DNA from: JALZVT01 sp964634815
GTDB lineage: Bacteria > Pseudomonadota > Gammaproteobacteria > Pseudomonadales > Azotimanducaceae
NCBI GenBank assembly: GCA_964634815.1
Contig: CAZWMD010000001.1
Span: 155,441 to 219,440, forward strand
Length of the DNA stretch: 64,000 nucleotides
Direction: 5' to 3'
Part shown: positions 8,636 to 16,934 of the stretch, piece by piece
Layout: the number at the start of each line of letters is the position of its first letter
Position numbering within the stretch: position 1 is the first letter of the stretch
Translations under genes and position numbers: made by a program
Notes under the pieces: model-generated
What the model was told of the DNA's origin: nothing
The model's input: only the letters and a program-made list of their open reading frames with translations
Database searches by the model: none

Positions 8636-8665
8636 GAAACGAAGAGAGTTGAAACAAAGAGAGTT
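8636..8665 (+). repeat. 15-bp direct duplication carrying two ribosome-site-like AGAGAG stretches
   Basis: GAAACGAAGAGAGTT (8636-8650) is followed immediately by GAAACAAAGAGAGTT (8651-8665), differing at one base, and the DUF2834 start codon comes three bases later. The duplication places two purine-rich stretches upstream of the start; only the second is close enough for initiation. Confidence 0.8.
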
Positions 8666-8668
8666 GCA

Positions 8669-8977
8669 ATGAAAAATATTTATCTACTACTAACGATCGT
8701 CGGTACCCTGGTTCCCTATCTGTTCTTTTTTCAGTTCTTCGGTGACCACGGGGTTAACTTGCCGGCCTTTGTTGGTGGATTGTTTGCCAATGGTGCTGCC
8801 GGAGGCTTTTCTGCTGACCTACTCATCACCAGCCTTGTGTTCTGGATTTTCTTGTGGGAGCGCGGTGAACCCAGGCTATGGATGTATGTGCTGCTTAACC
8901 TGACCATTGGCATGTCGTGTGCGGTGCCGCTCTATTTGTATCTGAATTACGACAAACACCGCGCTACTTCAGCTTGA
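8669..8977 (+). CDS. DUF2834 small membrane protein
   Basis: 102 residues with three hydrophobic segments (about 4-22, 45-65, 72-92). The pattern TIVGTLVPYLFFFQFF, an amphipathic loop and SADLLITSLVFWIFL matches DUF2834, a bacterial membrane family of unknown role. It follows the XRE regulator by 35 bp on the same strand and is probably part of the same transcript. Its last 14 bases overlap the convergent glutathione S-transferase gene. Confidence 0.7.
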   Translation: MKNIYLLLTIVGTLVPYLFFFQFFGDHGVNLPAFVGGLFANGAAGGFSADLLITSLVFWIFLWERGEPRLWMYVLLNLTIGMSCAVPLYLYLNYDKHRATSA

Positions 8978-9545
8978 GTTCTCCCTCGGCCGAATCGATC
9001 CAGCGCTTCACATGTTCTCTTTTTGCCAGATCGAATCCGCCTTCGTGTGCGACACGGGTATAGGCCAACAGGCTAATATCCGCGATGCTGAATCCTGTGT
9101 CGCACCAATACTGCCGGGATGCCAGGTGCGTATTCATAAAATCGAGCGCTGACTCGCCTCGTTCCACTCGCCACTCGTCGCGCTCGGAAGCGGCCCGCCC
9201 GTTATAGAGCATATGAAACCGACACACCGCGATGTAGGGTTCGTGACTGTACTGTTCCCAGAATAAGGCCTCGTCGACCTTTGCTCGAGCGAAAGCGTCT
9301 GCTGGCAGCAGGGATGTGTCGTTTGCCAGATAGCGGATAATGGCGTTTGATTGGGCAAGGGCACGGCCATCATCAAAGGTAACTAATGGCACCTGTCCCT
9401 GAGGCCCTAGCGCGAGAAATTCAGGCGTCTTGCTCTCGCCCTGATTGATGTCGATATCTATCCATTCATAATTCAGTGCAAGATAGTCGGCCGTGTATTT
9501 CACTTTCAGACAGTTCCCGCTAATCATGTCGCCGAAAATTTTCAC
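8964..9545 (-). CDS. glutathione S-transferase family protein
   Basis: 193 residues. The N-terminal thioredoxin-like half (1-78) has the GST pattern: a substrate-site segment SGNCLKVK, GPQGQVPLVTFDDG with the cis-proline, then LAQSNAIIRYLA where the Glu/Asp-Ser that binds glutathione is replaced by QS. The helical C-terminal half carries FSIADISLLAYTRVAHEGG, the conserved N-capping region. Likely role is glutathione conjugation or another thiol-dependent reaction in the cytosol; substrate unknown. It is slightly short for the family and stands alone. Confidence 0.85.
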   Translation of the reverse strand: MKIFGDMISGNCLKVKYTADYLALNYEWIDIDINQGESKTPEFLALGPQGQVPLVTFDDGRALAQSNAIIRYLANDTSLLPADAFARAKVDEALFWEQYSHEPYIAVCRFHMLYNGRAASERDEWRVERGESALDFMNTHLASRQYWCDTGFSIADISLLAYTRVAHEGGFDLAKREHVKRWIDSAEGELKLK

Positions 9546-9596
9546 GTAGATACTGCTCCTTCATCAGGCTTGAGCGAATTAAGTTAGAATGCGCCC

Positions 9597-10553
9597 ATGA
9601 GTGATCTTATCGATTTTGGCCGCCAGGTATTGAAACAGGAAGCTGCGGGAATTGCCGCTCTTTCACCCTTGCTCGATGAGAGCTTCGCTGATGCCGTACA
9701 TCTTATGCTGAACTGTACTGGCCACGTGGTAGTTTCTGGGGTTGGCAAGCCATGGCTCATTGGCCAGAAAATCAGTGCAACCCTGGCCAGCACGGGTACC
9801 CCAAGCTTTGCTTTGCATCCAACCGACGCTGTTCATGGTGATCTTGGACGACTGCGCGAGTCGGATGTTTTGATCGCGCTCTCCAACAGTGGGGCGTCAG
9901 AAGAAATTGTCCGCCTGTTACCTATAGTGCAGCGCCTGGGCTGTAAGGTGATCGCGTTGACCTCGGTGCTTGATTCGCCCTTAGCCACAGCGGCAGACAT
10001 TGTGCTTGATATGGGCAACACCGATGAAGCCTGTCCTCTGGGTATGGCACCCAGCGTATCGACTACCGTAATGCTTGCATTGGGCGATGCGCTCTCGCTC
10101 ACCCTAATGCAGGCAAAGAACTTTGGTCCTGAAGAGTACGCGCGTTTTCATCCCGGGGGAGCACTGGGACGAAGCCTTATGCGGGTGCATGAAATTATGC
10201 TGCCGCTTGCGAACACGGCGGTAGTTAATATTGATGCGACAGTCGCTGATGCCCTGAATGCGATTACCGAGCACAGGGTGGGTGCCGCTTTTGTAGTCGA
10301 GCAAGGCCTATTGGTGGGTGTGTTCACCGACGGCGATTTGCGTCGTCATGTCAGTGATGCAAATCTCCTGAGTCAGCCGGTGCGTGAGGTTATGACGGTC
10401 GGCGGATACAACGTTTTGGAATCTGAGCTTGCCAGCACAGCAGTTCGGTTAATAGAAGATCACCGCATAGGTGAACTACCGGTGGTAGACGATGCGGGCA
10501 GATTGCGCGGTCAGGTAGCGCTTAAAGATCTGCTATCGATGCACTTTGTCTAG
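9597..10553 (+). CDS. kdsD: arabinose-5-phosphate isomerase (KDO pathway)
   Basis: 318 residues, the normal KdsD/KpsF size. It converts ribulose-5-phosphate to arabinose-5-phosphate, the first step toward KDO in lipopolysaccharide. The SIS domain spans about 35-170 with VVSGVGKPWLIGQKISATLA and HPTDAVHGDLGRL. Two CBS domains follow (about 200-255 and 265-318). Other LPS transport and KDO genes that often accompany kdsD are not next to it, so it is isolated here. Its end overlaps the convergent TPP-enzyme gene by 4 bp. Confidence 0.93.
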   Translation: MSDLIDFGRQVLKQEAAGIAALSPLLDESFADAVHLMLNCTGHVVVSGVGKPWLIGQKISATLASTGTPSFALHPTDAVHGDLGRLRESDVLIALSNSGASEEIVRLLPIVQRLGCKVIALTSVLDSPLATAADIVLDMGNTDEACPLGMAPSVSTTVMLALGDALSLTLMQAKNFGPEEYARFHPGGALGRSLMRVHEIMLPLANTAVVNIDATVADALNAITEHRVGAAFVVEQGLLVGVFTDGDLRRHVSDANLLSQPVREVMTVGGYNVLESELASTAVRLIEDHRIGELPVVDDAGRLRGQVALKDLLSMHFV

Positions 10554-12232
10554 GCTCTATCTTCCATACCATATTCTTTGCCTGATACCTCGATGTCGAT
10601 TAGCGCAGGCTTTCCTTCGGCGAGCAGTCTTTTTACACAGCTGCCAATCTGCTCAGGATCGCTGATGTGTTCCGCGTGCAAGCCATAGCCTTTGGCGATA
10701 TCGGTGAAACCCAGTAAAGGATTGGTTAAATCCATATTGGGGTAGGGTTTGTTTGAGTTGGTATTGAAACGCGCGCGATAGATATCCATGTTGTGCTTGA
10801 GCACGCGATATTCACGATTGGACAGAATGACAAACAACACCGGCAGATTGTGGTGGGCCGCCGTCCACAAGGACTGAATGCTGTACATCGCAGAGCCGTC
10901 TCCAGACAGCGCAATGATCGGGCGCTCGGGTTGCGCAACAGCCACACCCAGTGCACCCGCGATGCCCTGGCCAATGCCACCACCGCGCCCGCCAAAGTAA
11001 TCTCCCGGTTGGGTAAAGTTGAAAACCCGCGCAAGCTCGACGCTTGCCGTAATTGATTCATCGACCACACAGGCGTTGTCGGGCAGAGCCTTTGCAAGTT
11101 CATGCAACGCACGCGCCGGCGCCATGGGCGTTGAATCCCAGGCTTTTTCAAGGCTTGCGTCAGCCGCTTGCGCAGTGCTGTCCCGACGAGCAGCTATCTC
11201 AGTGTTGCGACTTGCCGCCTCTTGTCGATAGCTGCCGGGCAAACCCTGCAAGGCATCGACTGCCAGAGACAGGGTTTCAGCCAGGTCACCATACAAACCC
11301 AGATCAATGCGATAGTTTGTTGCAAGCTCGGCGCGCGTGTTTTCAATCTGCACACGCTTCGCACCATCGGGGAAGGGCGTGCCTTCATCAAACCAGACTT
11401 CTTCGAGCTGCACACCACCAATGAGAACCACAAGGTCATGGCGCTCCAGGGTGCGTCTTATTGAACCTGCCTCGAGGGGTAAGCGCCCGGCATATAAAGG
11501 ATGGTTGTTGGGAAAAGCAAGCTGGGCACGGAGTGGCTCGTTGTACACAGGCGCGCCAAGTTGTTCTGCCAGTAACACTGTGGTGTGAAAGGCTCCGGAT
11601 CGAGCGACTTCGTCGCCAGCAACTATTGCGGGCGCCTCAGCGCCGGCAAACAGTTCGCGCAATAAGTTGATGCCTTCGGCATCTGGTGTAACCGCGTCAA
11701 AAGCGTGCCCCATGGTGGTGGGTTCAATGGTGCTTTCTTGTTCCATAACATTGATTGGCAGGGCCACAAACACCGGACCGGCAGGAGCTTCGGTAGCGAT
11801 CTTGAACGCGCGCTGCATGATTGGCGCGATCTCATCGGCACTTGAGGGTTCGACACTCCATTTGGTGACGGGGGCCGCCATGGAGACCAGGTCGTGGGAT
11901 AGCAACGGCGATCGCATTCGCATACGGGTGTCTTGCTGACCTGCGGTAATCACCAAGGGAGAACGCGCCTTCATTGCGCCATATATGGCCCCGATGCCGT
12001 TACCGAGCCCGGGGGCAACATGAAGATTGACTACCGCTGGCTTATTGGCGGCCTGACTGTAAAAGCTTGCTGCTGAAACAGCCACGCCCTCGTGCAATGC
12101 AACCACGTAGTCGATATCCGGATAATCGATCAGGCTATCGAGTAGCGGGTTTTCGGTGGTTCCTGGATTACCAAAAATTTTCTCAACATCGTGCGCCCTG
12201 AGGCTTTCCATGAATAGTTGTCTGCCGCGCAT
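10550..12232 (-). CDS. thiamine-pyrophosphate enzyme, benzoylformate decarboxylase-like
   Basis: 560 residues from ATG 12232, which overlaps the stop of the upstream carboxylesterase (TGATG). All three domains of the family are present: an N-terminal PYR domain with FGNPGTTENPLL and the catalytic Glu in VVALHEGVAV, a central domain, and a C-terminal PP domain with the TPP-binding GDG...N motif (LSGDGSAMYS to ILSN). The GNPGTTE block is the benzoylformate-decarboxylase type rather than acetolactate synthase. It probably decarboxylates an aromatic or branched 2-oxo acid. It is the last gene of the five-gene minus-strand run that contains the selenoprotein. Confidence 0.82.
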   Translation of the reverse strand: MRGRQLFMESLRAHDVEKIFGNPGTTENPLLDSLIDYPDIDYVVALHEGVAVSAASFYSQAANKPAVVNLHVAPGLGNGIGAIYGAMKARSPLVITAGQQDTRMRMRSPLLSHDLVSMAAPVTKWSVEPSSADEIAPIMQRAFKIATEAPAGPVFVALPINVMEQESTIEPTTMGHAFDAVTPDAEGINLLRELFAGAEAPAIVAGDEVARSGAFHTTVLLAEQLGAPVYNEPLRAQLAFPNNHPLYAGRLPLEAGSIRRTLERHDLVVLIGGVQLEEVWFDEGTPFPDGAKRVQIENTRAELATNYRIDLGLYGDLAETLSLAVDALQGLPGSYRQEAASRNTEIAARRDSTAQAADASLEKAWDSTPMAPARALHELAKALPDNACVVDESITASVELARVFNFTQPGDYFGGRGGGIGQGIAGALGVAVAQPERPIIALSGDGSAMYSIQSLWTAAHHNLPVLFVILSNREYRVLKHNMDIYRARFNTNSNKPYPNMDLTNPLLGFTDIAKGYGLHAEHISDPEQIGSCVKRLLAEGKPALIDIEVSGKEYGMEDRA

Positions 12233-13950
12233 CAACGTGCTCCCGAGGTTACTTTTGCGACCGTCACCAAGCGGGCCGCCTGCTGGGCGCGCATACCTTC
12301 GTAAAGCGCTTTGCGATCTACTGCACGTGCCTCGGTGGTGTTGTGCCCAAGCGCAAGTTCCTGGGCTAACCCCGGCTCAAAGCCAGGCCACTGTGGCAGA
12401 CCATCGCCGTTAGGGTCTTTGAACTTTGCAAAGTTTGTCCAGTAGTCACCCATCTGGCTTGCAAGCTCATCATCGCGCTCGTCCTTTGGCCAGAAAGGTA
12501 TGTAGCTGCTAAACACCGGTTGCAGTTCGAGTGCATGGGTTGCCCCTATAGTCTGTGAGTCAGACGCAGGAGCGCGCTCGAAGAAATACAGCCAGGTGGG
12601 GCTGCCTGTCGCATGGTGATGTTCCGCGGTGTAGAACGCATGGCGTCCAAACATGGCATCGCCAAGTAATCGAAAATGCGCGCCTTGCAGATCGGCCCTG
12701 CGCTCAACGGCGTATTCCCCGGCAAGCGATGGCAGATGCCTGTTCAGATAGTTGTCCCAGCCTTCTACGGTGTCTGGCGTAAGCTCTTCAACGCCGTCTA
12801 TGGATACCGGAATCATATAGCCAAGCACGGTGCCCTCATCCGCATTGCTGCCCAGCATAAAGGGCACATGAGCCTGTTCGCCCGCTGCGAAGATTTCAGC
12901 CACCGTTTTTGGCAGGGCATAGCCGTCAACCTGGGGGTGGTAGGTTGCGGCCAGCTCCCGATCTTTGTTTTCAAGCAAGCGAATTTGCTCAACACTCAGC
13001 GCGCGCAGACCCGGCAGGGGATTTGTTGCATCTATGCCGGCCATAGCAGAAAAACGTCTGCCCGCCTCAACGCCTGAAAGTCCTTCGATGGCGTGGTGTA
13101 CATGTTGCATCTGCTGGTTGCCGGTACCACTTTGGGCAATGGCGCCGTGCACCATGCCGCGTGTGAGTGGTGAGGCGAGTAACTGACCGACGGAATGGCC
13201 GCCAGCAGATTCACCAAAGATAGTGATGTTCTCGGGATCTCCGCCAAAGCTTGTGATGTTTTGTTTCACCCACCTCAGCGCTTCGATCTGATCGAGCATG
13301 CCGTAGTTGCCGGTGCTACCGTCAGGATCTTCCTGGGCCAGTTCGTTCAGTGCGAAGAAACCCCAGATCCCAAGACGATAGTTTATGGATACCTGCACGA
13401 CACCGCGTGCAGCCAGAGCATTGGAATCGCTGAAGCCCTGATTGCCTGAGCCAGACCTGTGTCCGCCGCCATGGATCCAGAACATGACGGGCAATTTCTC
13501 GTCAGACTTGAGTGAAGGCGTGCGAACCGTAAGCGTTAGGCAGTCTTCGCTCATGGCCTCGCCGCCAACGAGGCCTGCAAAGGTGTCGAGGATAAACTTG
13601 CCAAACGACGAGAACCCGGCGCCTGCCAGCAAGCGGCCGAAGAAACCCTCTTCCAACGCGCCATCTCTGGGCTGCTCGCAAATAGGACGATTCTGGGTTG
13701 CATCGCGAACGTCTTTCCAGGGTTGTGCGGGATGCGGGCGCTGCCAACGCTTGTCGCCAACGGGCGCCTCAGCGTAGGGCAGATCTCTGAACACGTGAAC
13801 GCTGTTTTGTACGTTGCCCTGGACTTTGCCGAGGGGTGTCTCGACAACAGGACCTGCTGATGGACCACCGCAGCCGCTGAACATCAGCACACCAAATAAC
13901 ACGGCGCCGCAGCTGACTCTTCGATTGTAGGAGAAGCGTGAGTTTGTCAT
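12232..13950 (-). CDS. type-B carboxylesterase, lipoprotein
   Basis: 572 residues of the COesterase (cholinesterase/type-B) family. A lipoprotein signal with lipobox FSGC (Cys27) anchors it in the envelope. Family blocks: FRDLPYAEAPVGDKRWQRP, SEDCLTLTVRTP, FWIHGGGHRSGS (oxyanion hole), FGESAGGHSVG with the nucleophile Ser, and C-terminal His near IGATHALELQPVF. It should hydrolyse carboxyl esters outside the cytoplasm. It is downstream of the unrecognised Cys-containing gene by 16 bp and overlaps the TPP enzyme, so it belongs to the same operon and may release the substrate used by the others. Confidence 0.88.
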   Translation of the reverse strand: MTNSRFSYNRRVSCGAVLFGVLMFSGCGGPSAGPVVETPLGKVQGNVQNSVHVFRDLPYAEAPVGDKRWQRPHPAQPWKDVRDATQNRPICEQPRDGALEEGFFGRLLAGAGFSSFGKFILDTFAGLVGGEAMSEDCLTLTVRTPSLKSDEKLPVMFWIHGGGHRSGSGNQGFSDSNALAARGVVQVSINYRLGIWGFFALNELAQEDPDGSTGNYGMLDQIEALRWVKQNITSFGGDPENITIFGESAGGHSVGQLLASPLTRGMVHGAIAQSGTGNQQMQHVHHAIEGLSGVEAGRRFSAMAGIDATNPLPGLRALSVEQIRLLENKDRELAATYHPQVDGYALPKTVAEIFAAGEQAHVPFMLGSNADEGTVLGYMIPVSIDGVEELTPDTVEGWDNYLNRHLPSLAGEYAVERRADLQGAHFRLLGDAMFGRHAFYTAEHHHATGSPTWLYFFERAPASDSQTIGATHALELQPVFSSYIPFWPKDERDDELASQMGDYWTNFAKFKDPNGDGLPQWPGFEPGLAQELALGHNTTEARAVDRKALYEGMRAQQAARLVTVAKVTSGAR

Positions 13951-13966
13951 CTCAAAATTCCGTGAG

Positions 13967-15028
13967 TTAGTTTGTAGGTACTTCGCAATACTGATCAGTC
14001 TCTATCGCCACAGTCACGGCGCTGTTCTTGTGCGGTCCCGCACACCAGCTAGGCATCACCATGGAGTACAAGCCTGAGCCGCCGGCCATGAGCACCAAGA
14101 TGTCCTCCGGTTTACTGAAGGCGCGCTTTGTTGGTTCGCCGTCTTTTGAGCGGCCAGCCAGACCTGGAGCAACGCCCATCATTTCTTCTATCGAGTTAGC
14201 CGCCCGTTCGTGCAGAGCGGCCTGAATCGCTGCGCGATTGAAACCTGCGTTAACCAGAGTTGTTGAGTGATCCGGATTGAGCACTACTACTGCACCGCCG
14301 CCGCGCAATATAGCGTTGTTGGTGGCGAGGTTGGACAGGCCAATCGCCAATACCTGGAGCAAAGCCTCTGCAGATTTTGGGTCATCTGCGTCACCGCTAA
14401 ACATGACCGAGTGGGGGGCCTCGGCACCAATCACCGTTACCGTGCTGTCGGTTTCTGCGTAGCCCAATGCCGTATGCATTGGTGGGAGTGGGCTGTTTTC
14501 TTCGTCTTCACCCAGGCAGTAAGTGAATTTACCAGGATGGCCAAGCAACGCCATATCTGAAACTCCGGGCTTTGCCCCGCCAATATTAATCATGGCCAAA
14601 CGCAGCGCTCGACCGATACTGGCATTGGCGCGAAAGCCAGGACCCAGAGCGCCAAACCCCGATGCGATTGGTCCGCAGGTGATGCGTGCCGGTCCATTTA
14701 CGATGATGAGCGGTGCCGTACAGTGAGTGGTGCCCTGCATTTCGGTCAGATCAAACCGGGGATCGATTACCGCTTGCACGGCTGCCATGACAACAGGCAT
14801 GTAATCGGGGATACAGCCAGCCATCACTGCAGCCACCGCCACTTTTTCAACCGTTGCCACGCCACCACCAGGTCCCATGCTGCCTAGTGACAGATCTCGA
14901 TCCTGTCCCGATGCCAGAACCATACGGGCCACCCGATCTTCGGTTGGAATGACCACCGGCAGCCCATCGGTGCAACCAAGGGCGTGCAGGGTTTCAAGGG
15001 CTACGTCCTGATCTTCGGCTTCAAGCAT
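13967..15028 (-). CDS. conserved protein of unknown function, translationally overlapped with the selenoprotein
   Basis: 353 residues from ATG 15028, which lies 8 bases inside the end of the selenoprotein gene. An earlier start (15115) is antisense-like and rejected. I do not recognise a characterised family. The sequence is well ordered and soluble, with glycine-rich blocks: LGCTDGLPVVIPTEDRV near the N-terminus, LGSMGPGGGVATVEKVAVAA, AGCIPDYMPVVMAAVQA, THCTAPLIIVNGPA, and a C-terminal VLMAGGSGLYSMVMPSW. Several Cys residues (in CTDG, AGCIPDY, THCTAP, ARITCGP) could take part in thiol chemistry with the UGSC protein. Its overlap with that gene suggests that the two products work together. 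This is inference from arrangement only. Confidence 0.7.
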   Translation of the reverse strand: MLEAEDQDVALETLHALGCTDGLPVVIPTEDRVARMVLASGQDRDLSLGSMGPGGGVATVEKVAVAAVMAGCIPDYMPVVMAAVQAVIDPRFDLTEMQGTTHCTAPLIIVNGPARITCGPIASGFGALGPGFRANASIGRALRLAMINIGGAKPGVSDMALLGHPGKFTYCLGEDEENSPLPPMHTALGYAETDSTVTVIGAEAPHSVMFSGDADDPKSAEALLQVLAIGLSNLATNNAILRGGGAVVVLNPDHSTTLVNAGFNRAAIQAALHERAANSIEEMMGVAPGLAGRSKDGEPTKRAFSKPEDILVLMAGGSGLYSMVMPSWCAGPHKNSAVTVAIETDQYCEVPTN

Positions 15029-15572
15029 CTTTAGGTGGTTTTGTTTTGTTGTTTTTAAGGGCGGCGAGTATGGCGGGTACAACCTGTTCGGCAATCTTCC
15101 GCAGGCTCTGCTCACCGGTACCGGCGACAGGGTGCGGCAGCCTTACCCTTGGCACGTCAGGCATGCCAAAGCTGTCTGCGACAAAGTCTCCCTGGGGCCA
15201 GAATTCATCGGTCACCAGGGCAACCGCAGGAATGCCTCGCTGGGCAATGTTGATGCCGTCACGCACGGTGCCGGTAGTACAACTGCCTCAATGGCCGTAA
15301 GCGGCAATTGCCGCGTGATAGCCGTCGAGTTGATCGAGCATGGTGTCCGGTGCGACGATGGATGCATTGCCTTTGTTGAGCTGCAAAATGGTTGCGTTGG
15401 GCAAGGTTTCGTTAAGTACTTCTTCGATCTTCTGCAGAAACTTTTCAGAATCCGGGAAACCATTGGCCAGGCACGCAATGCGGGCGTTGTTGTGCCGAGC
15501 CAGGTCAACACTCAGAGAATATTCTTCTGGCGCTTCCGCCTTGGGGGATCTGGGGTCGTGAAATTCAAGCAT
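15021..15572 (-). CDS. UGSC-motif selenoprotein, read through an in-frame TGA (Sec95)
   Basis: From ATG 15572 (AAGGA ribosome site seven bases ahead) the frame is open for 94 codons, meets TGA at 15290-15288, then continues in the same frame to TGA at 15023-15021, 183 residues in all. Across the TGA the protein reads YHAAIAAYGH-U-GSCTTGTVRDG, the U-G-S-C motif of the known UGSC selenoprotein family, in which homologues have Sec or Cys at this place. The second half (GIPAVALVTDEFWPQG, VRLPHPVAGTGEQSLRKIAE) continues the fold without a restart. A SECIS-like stem-loop follows the TGA. Function unknown; a thiol/selenol redox role is likely from the U-x-x-C pair. Ordinary calling yields two short fragments (15288-15572 and 15021-15266). 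Confidence 0.85.
15256..15290 (-). promoter_or_regulatory. candidate bacterial SECIS element behind the Sec TGA
   Basis: On the coding strand the TGA is followed, 19 nt later, by CCGT-GCGTG-ACGG: a 4-bp stem with a 5-nt loop whose first base is G. Loop distance (about 24 nt from the TGA) and a G at the start of the apical loop are features known for bacterial SECIS elements read by SelB. The stem is short, so this is a candidate only. Confidence 0.5.
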
Positions 15573-15623
15573 GCAGAGTTCCTTTGCTGAATGGATTGTT
15601 GATCTTTTGCTAGTCCGGCACTT

Positions 15624-16799
15624 CTAGTCCGGCAGTTCCAGCACGCGTTTAGCCAAAATGTTGAGCTGAACTTCAGAGGTGCCGCCCTCAATCGAATTCG
15701 CCTTTGAGCGTAACCAGCCGCGAGTGGTATCGATCTCGGCAGACTCGAACGTGTTACCCGTCCAGCCAACGCCCTTGCTGCCCATTATGTCGAGCAGGAG
15801 CTCAAAGCGATTCTTGTTTTGTTCGGTACCGTAGTATTTGAACATGGAAGAAATAGCACCTGGAGCGATACCCGCCTTCATTTGTTCGGCGTTGCGGCGG
15901 GTAGTGAGCGCGTAAGACGCATCGTTCATTCGGTGCTCTAGAATGGAGTTCCTGAGGGAGGCATCAGCAATCTTGCCGTCTTCTACCCCGATATAGTCCA
16001 TTGCTATTTCTTCGATAGAGGCTGTTTTTTGATTACTGCGGCCAATGCTGCCAATAGAGGTTCGTTCGTATTGCAGTAATCGCTTGGCCACCGTCCAACC
16101 TTTATTAACCTCACCCACAACGTTCTTTTTCTGGGCGCGAACATCATCGAAAAAGGTTTCGCAGAACGGCGATAGGCCACTGATCAACAGGATTGGTTTG
16201 ACGGTGACGCCGGGAGAGGTCATATCAAACAGCAGAAAGGTAATGCCCTGATGCTTGGGAGCATCTGGATCGGTACGAACGAGGCAAAAAATCCAGTCAG
16301 CGTTGTCAGCACCCGATGTCCAGATCTTCTGCCCATTGATCAGGTACTCATCTCCGTCAGAAACCGCACTGGTGCGCAGGCTTGCCAAATCTGAACCGGC
16401 GTTCGGCTCACTGTAGCCCTGGCACCACCAGATCTCGCCCCGGGCGATCTTGGGCAGGTGCTCGGCTTTTTGTTCTTCTGTGCCAAATTCGAGTAGCGCC
16501 GGACCAATCATGGTGATTCCCATCCCAAGGTGGGCGGGACGGGCGTTGATACGCCTGAGTTCGGATTGCAACACCCTGTTCTGTTCAGCGTTTAAGCCGG
16601 CCCCACCGTATTCTTTAGGCCAGGTAGGGACGGTGTAGCCCCGTTCAGCCATAACATCGAGCCATTGTTTGCTTTCGGGGTTCTTCCATTTGGCGCGTTT
16701 GCCGCCGCCGGGGTATTCATCAGCGGGCATCGGTGTGCGCATGCTGGGCGGACAGTTTTGTTCCAGCCAGCTCCGTACTTCGGTGCGAAATTCTTCCAT
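15624..16799 (-). CDS. acyl-CoA dehydrogenase
   Basis: 391 residues of the FAD-dependent acyl-CoA dehydrogenase family. The N-terminal helical domain is followed by the flavin-binding middle domain, with WWCQGYSEPNAGSDLASLRT and INGQKIWTSGA. The C-terminal domain ends with NSIEGGTSEVQLNILAKRVL, containing the expected catalytic Glu. It desaturates an acyl-CoA at C2-C3 and passes electrons to ETF. It resembles the long-N-terminus subfamilies seen in degradation of steroids and other unusual substrates. It is first in the minus-strand run, 51 bp ahead of the selenoprotein; the divergent M20 peptidase starts 135 bp away. Confidence 0.92.
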   Translation of the reverse strand: MEEFRTEVRSWLEQNCPPSMRTPMPADEYPGGGKRAKWKNPESKQWLDVMAERGYTVPTWPKEYGGAGLNAEQNRVLQSELRRINARPAHLGMGITMIGPALLEFGTEEQKAEHLPKIARGEIWWCQGYSEPNAGSDLASLRTSAVSDGDEYLINGQKIWTSGADNADWIFCLVRTDPDAPKHQGITFLLFDMTSPGVTVKPILLISGLSPFCETFFDDVRAQKKNVVGEVNKGWTVAKRLLQYERTSIGSIGRSNQKTASIEEIAMDYIGVEDGKIADASLRNSILEHRMNDASYALTTRRNAEQMKAGIAPGAISSMFKYYGTEQNKNRFELLLDIMGSKGVGWTGNTFESAEIDTTRGWLRSKANSIEGGTSEVQLNILAKRVLELPD

Positions 16800-16934
16800 C
16801 AGCGGGATGCTCCTTTAGTCTCTCCGGCTCCATCATAGGCAAAAATGCCACAACAGGGGGATGCGCAATACTGGTATTGGCAGAATACCGGCGTATAAAG
16901 GTGCTGCTAAACGGTTGTCAGTTGGAGTGGATCT

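Noticed and set aside
13967..15115. Longer N-terminus of the unknown protein
   Set aside because: The segment between 15115 and 15028 is out-of-frame selenoprotein sequence with no conserved character.
15288..15572. 94-residue gene ending at TGA
   Set aside because: The frame continues in a motif-consistent way through the TGA, so this is the front half of the selenoprotein, not a separate gene.
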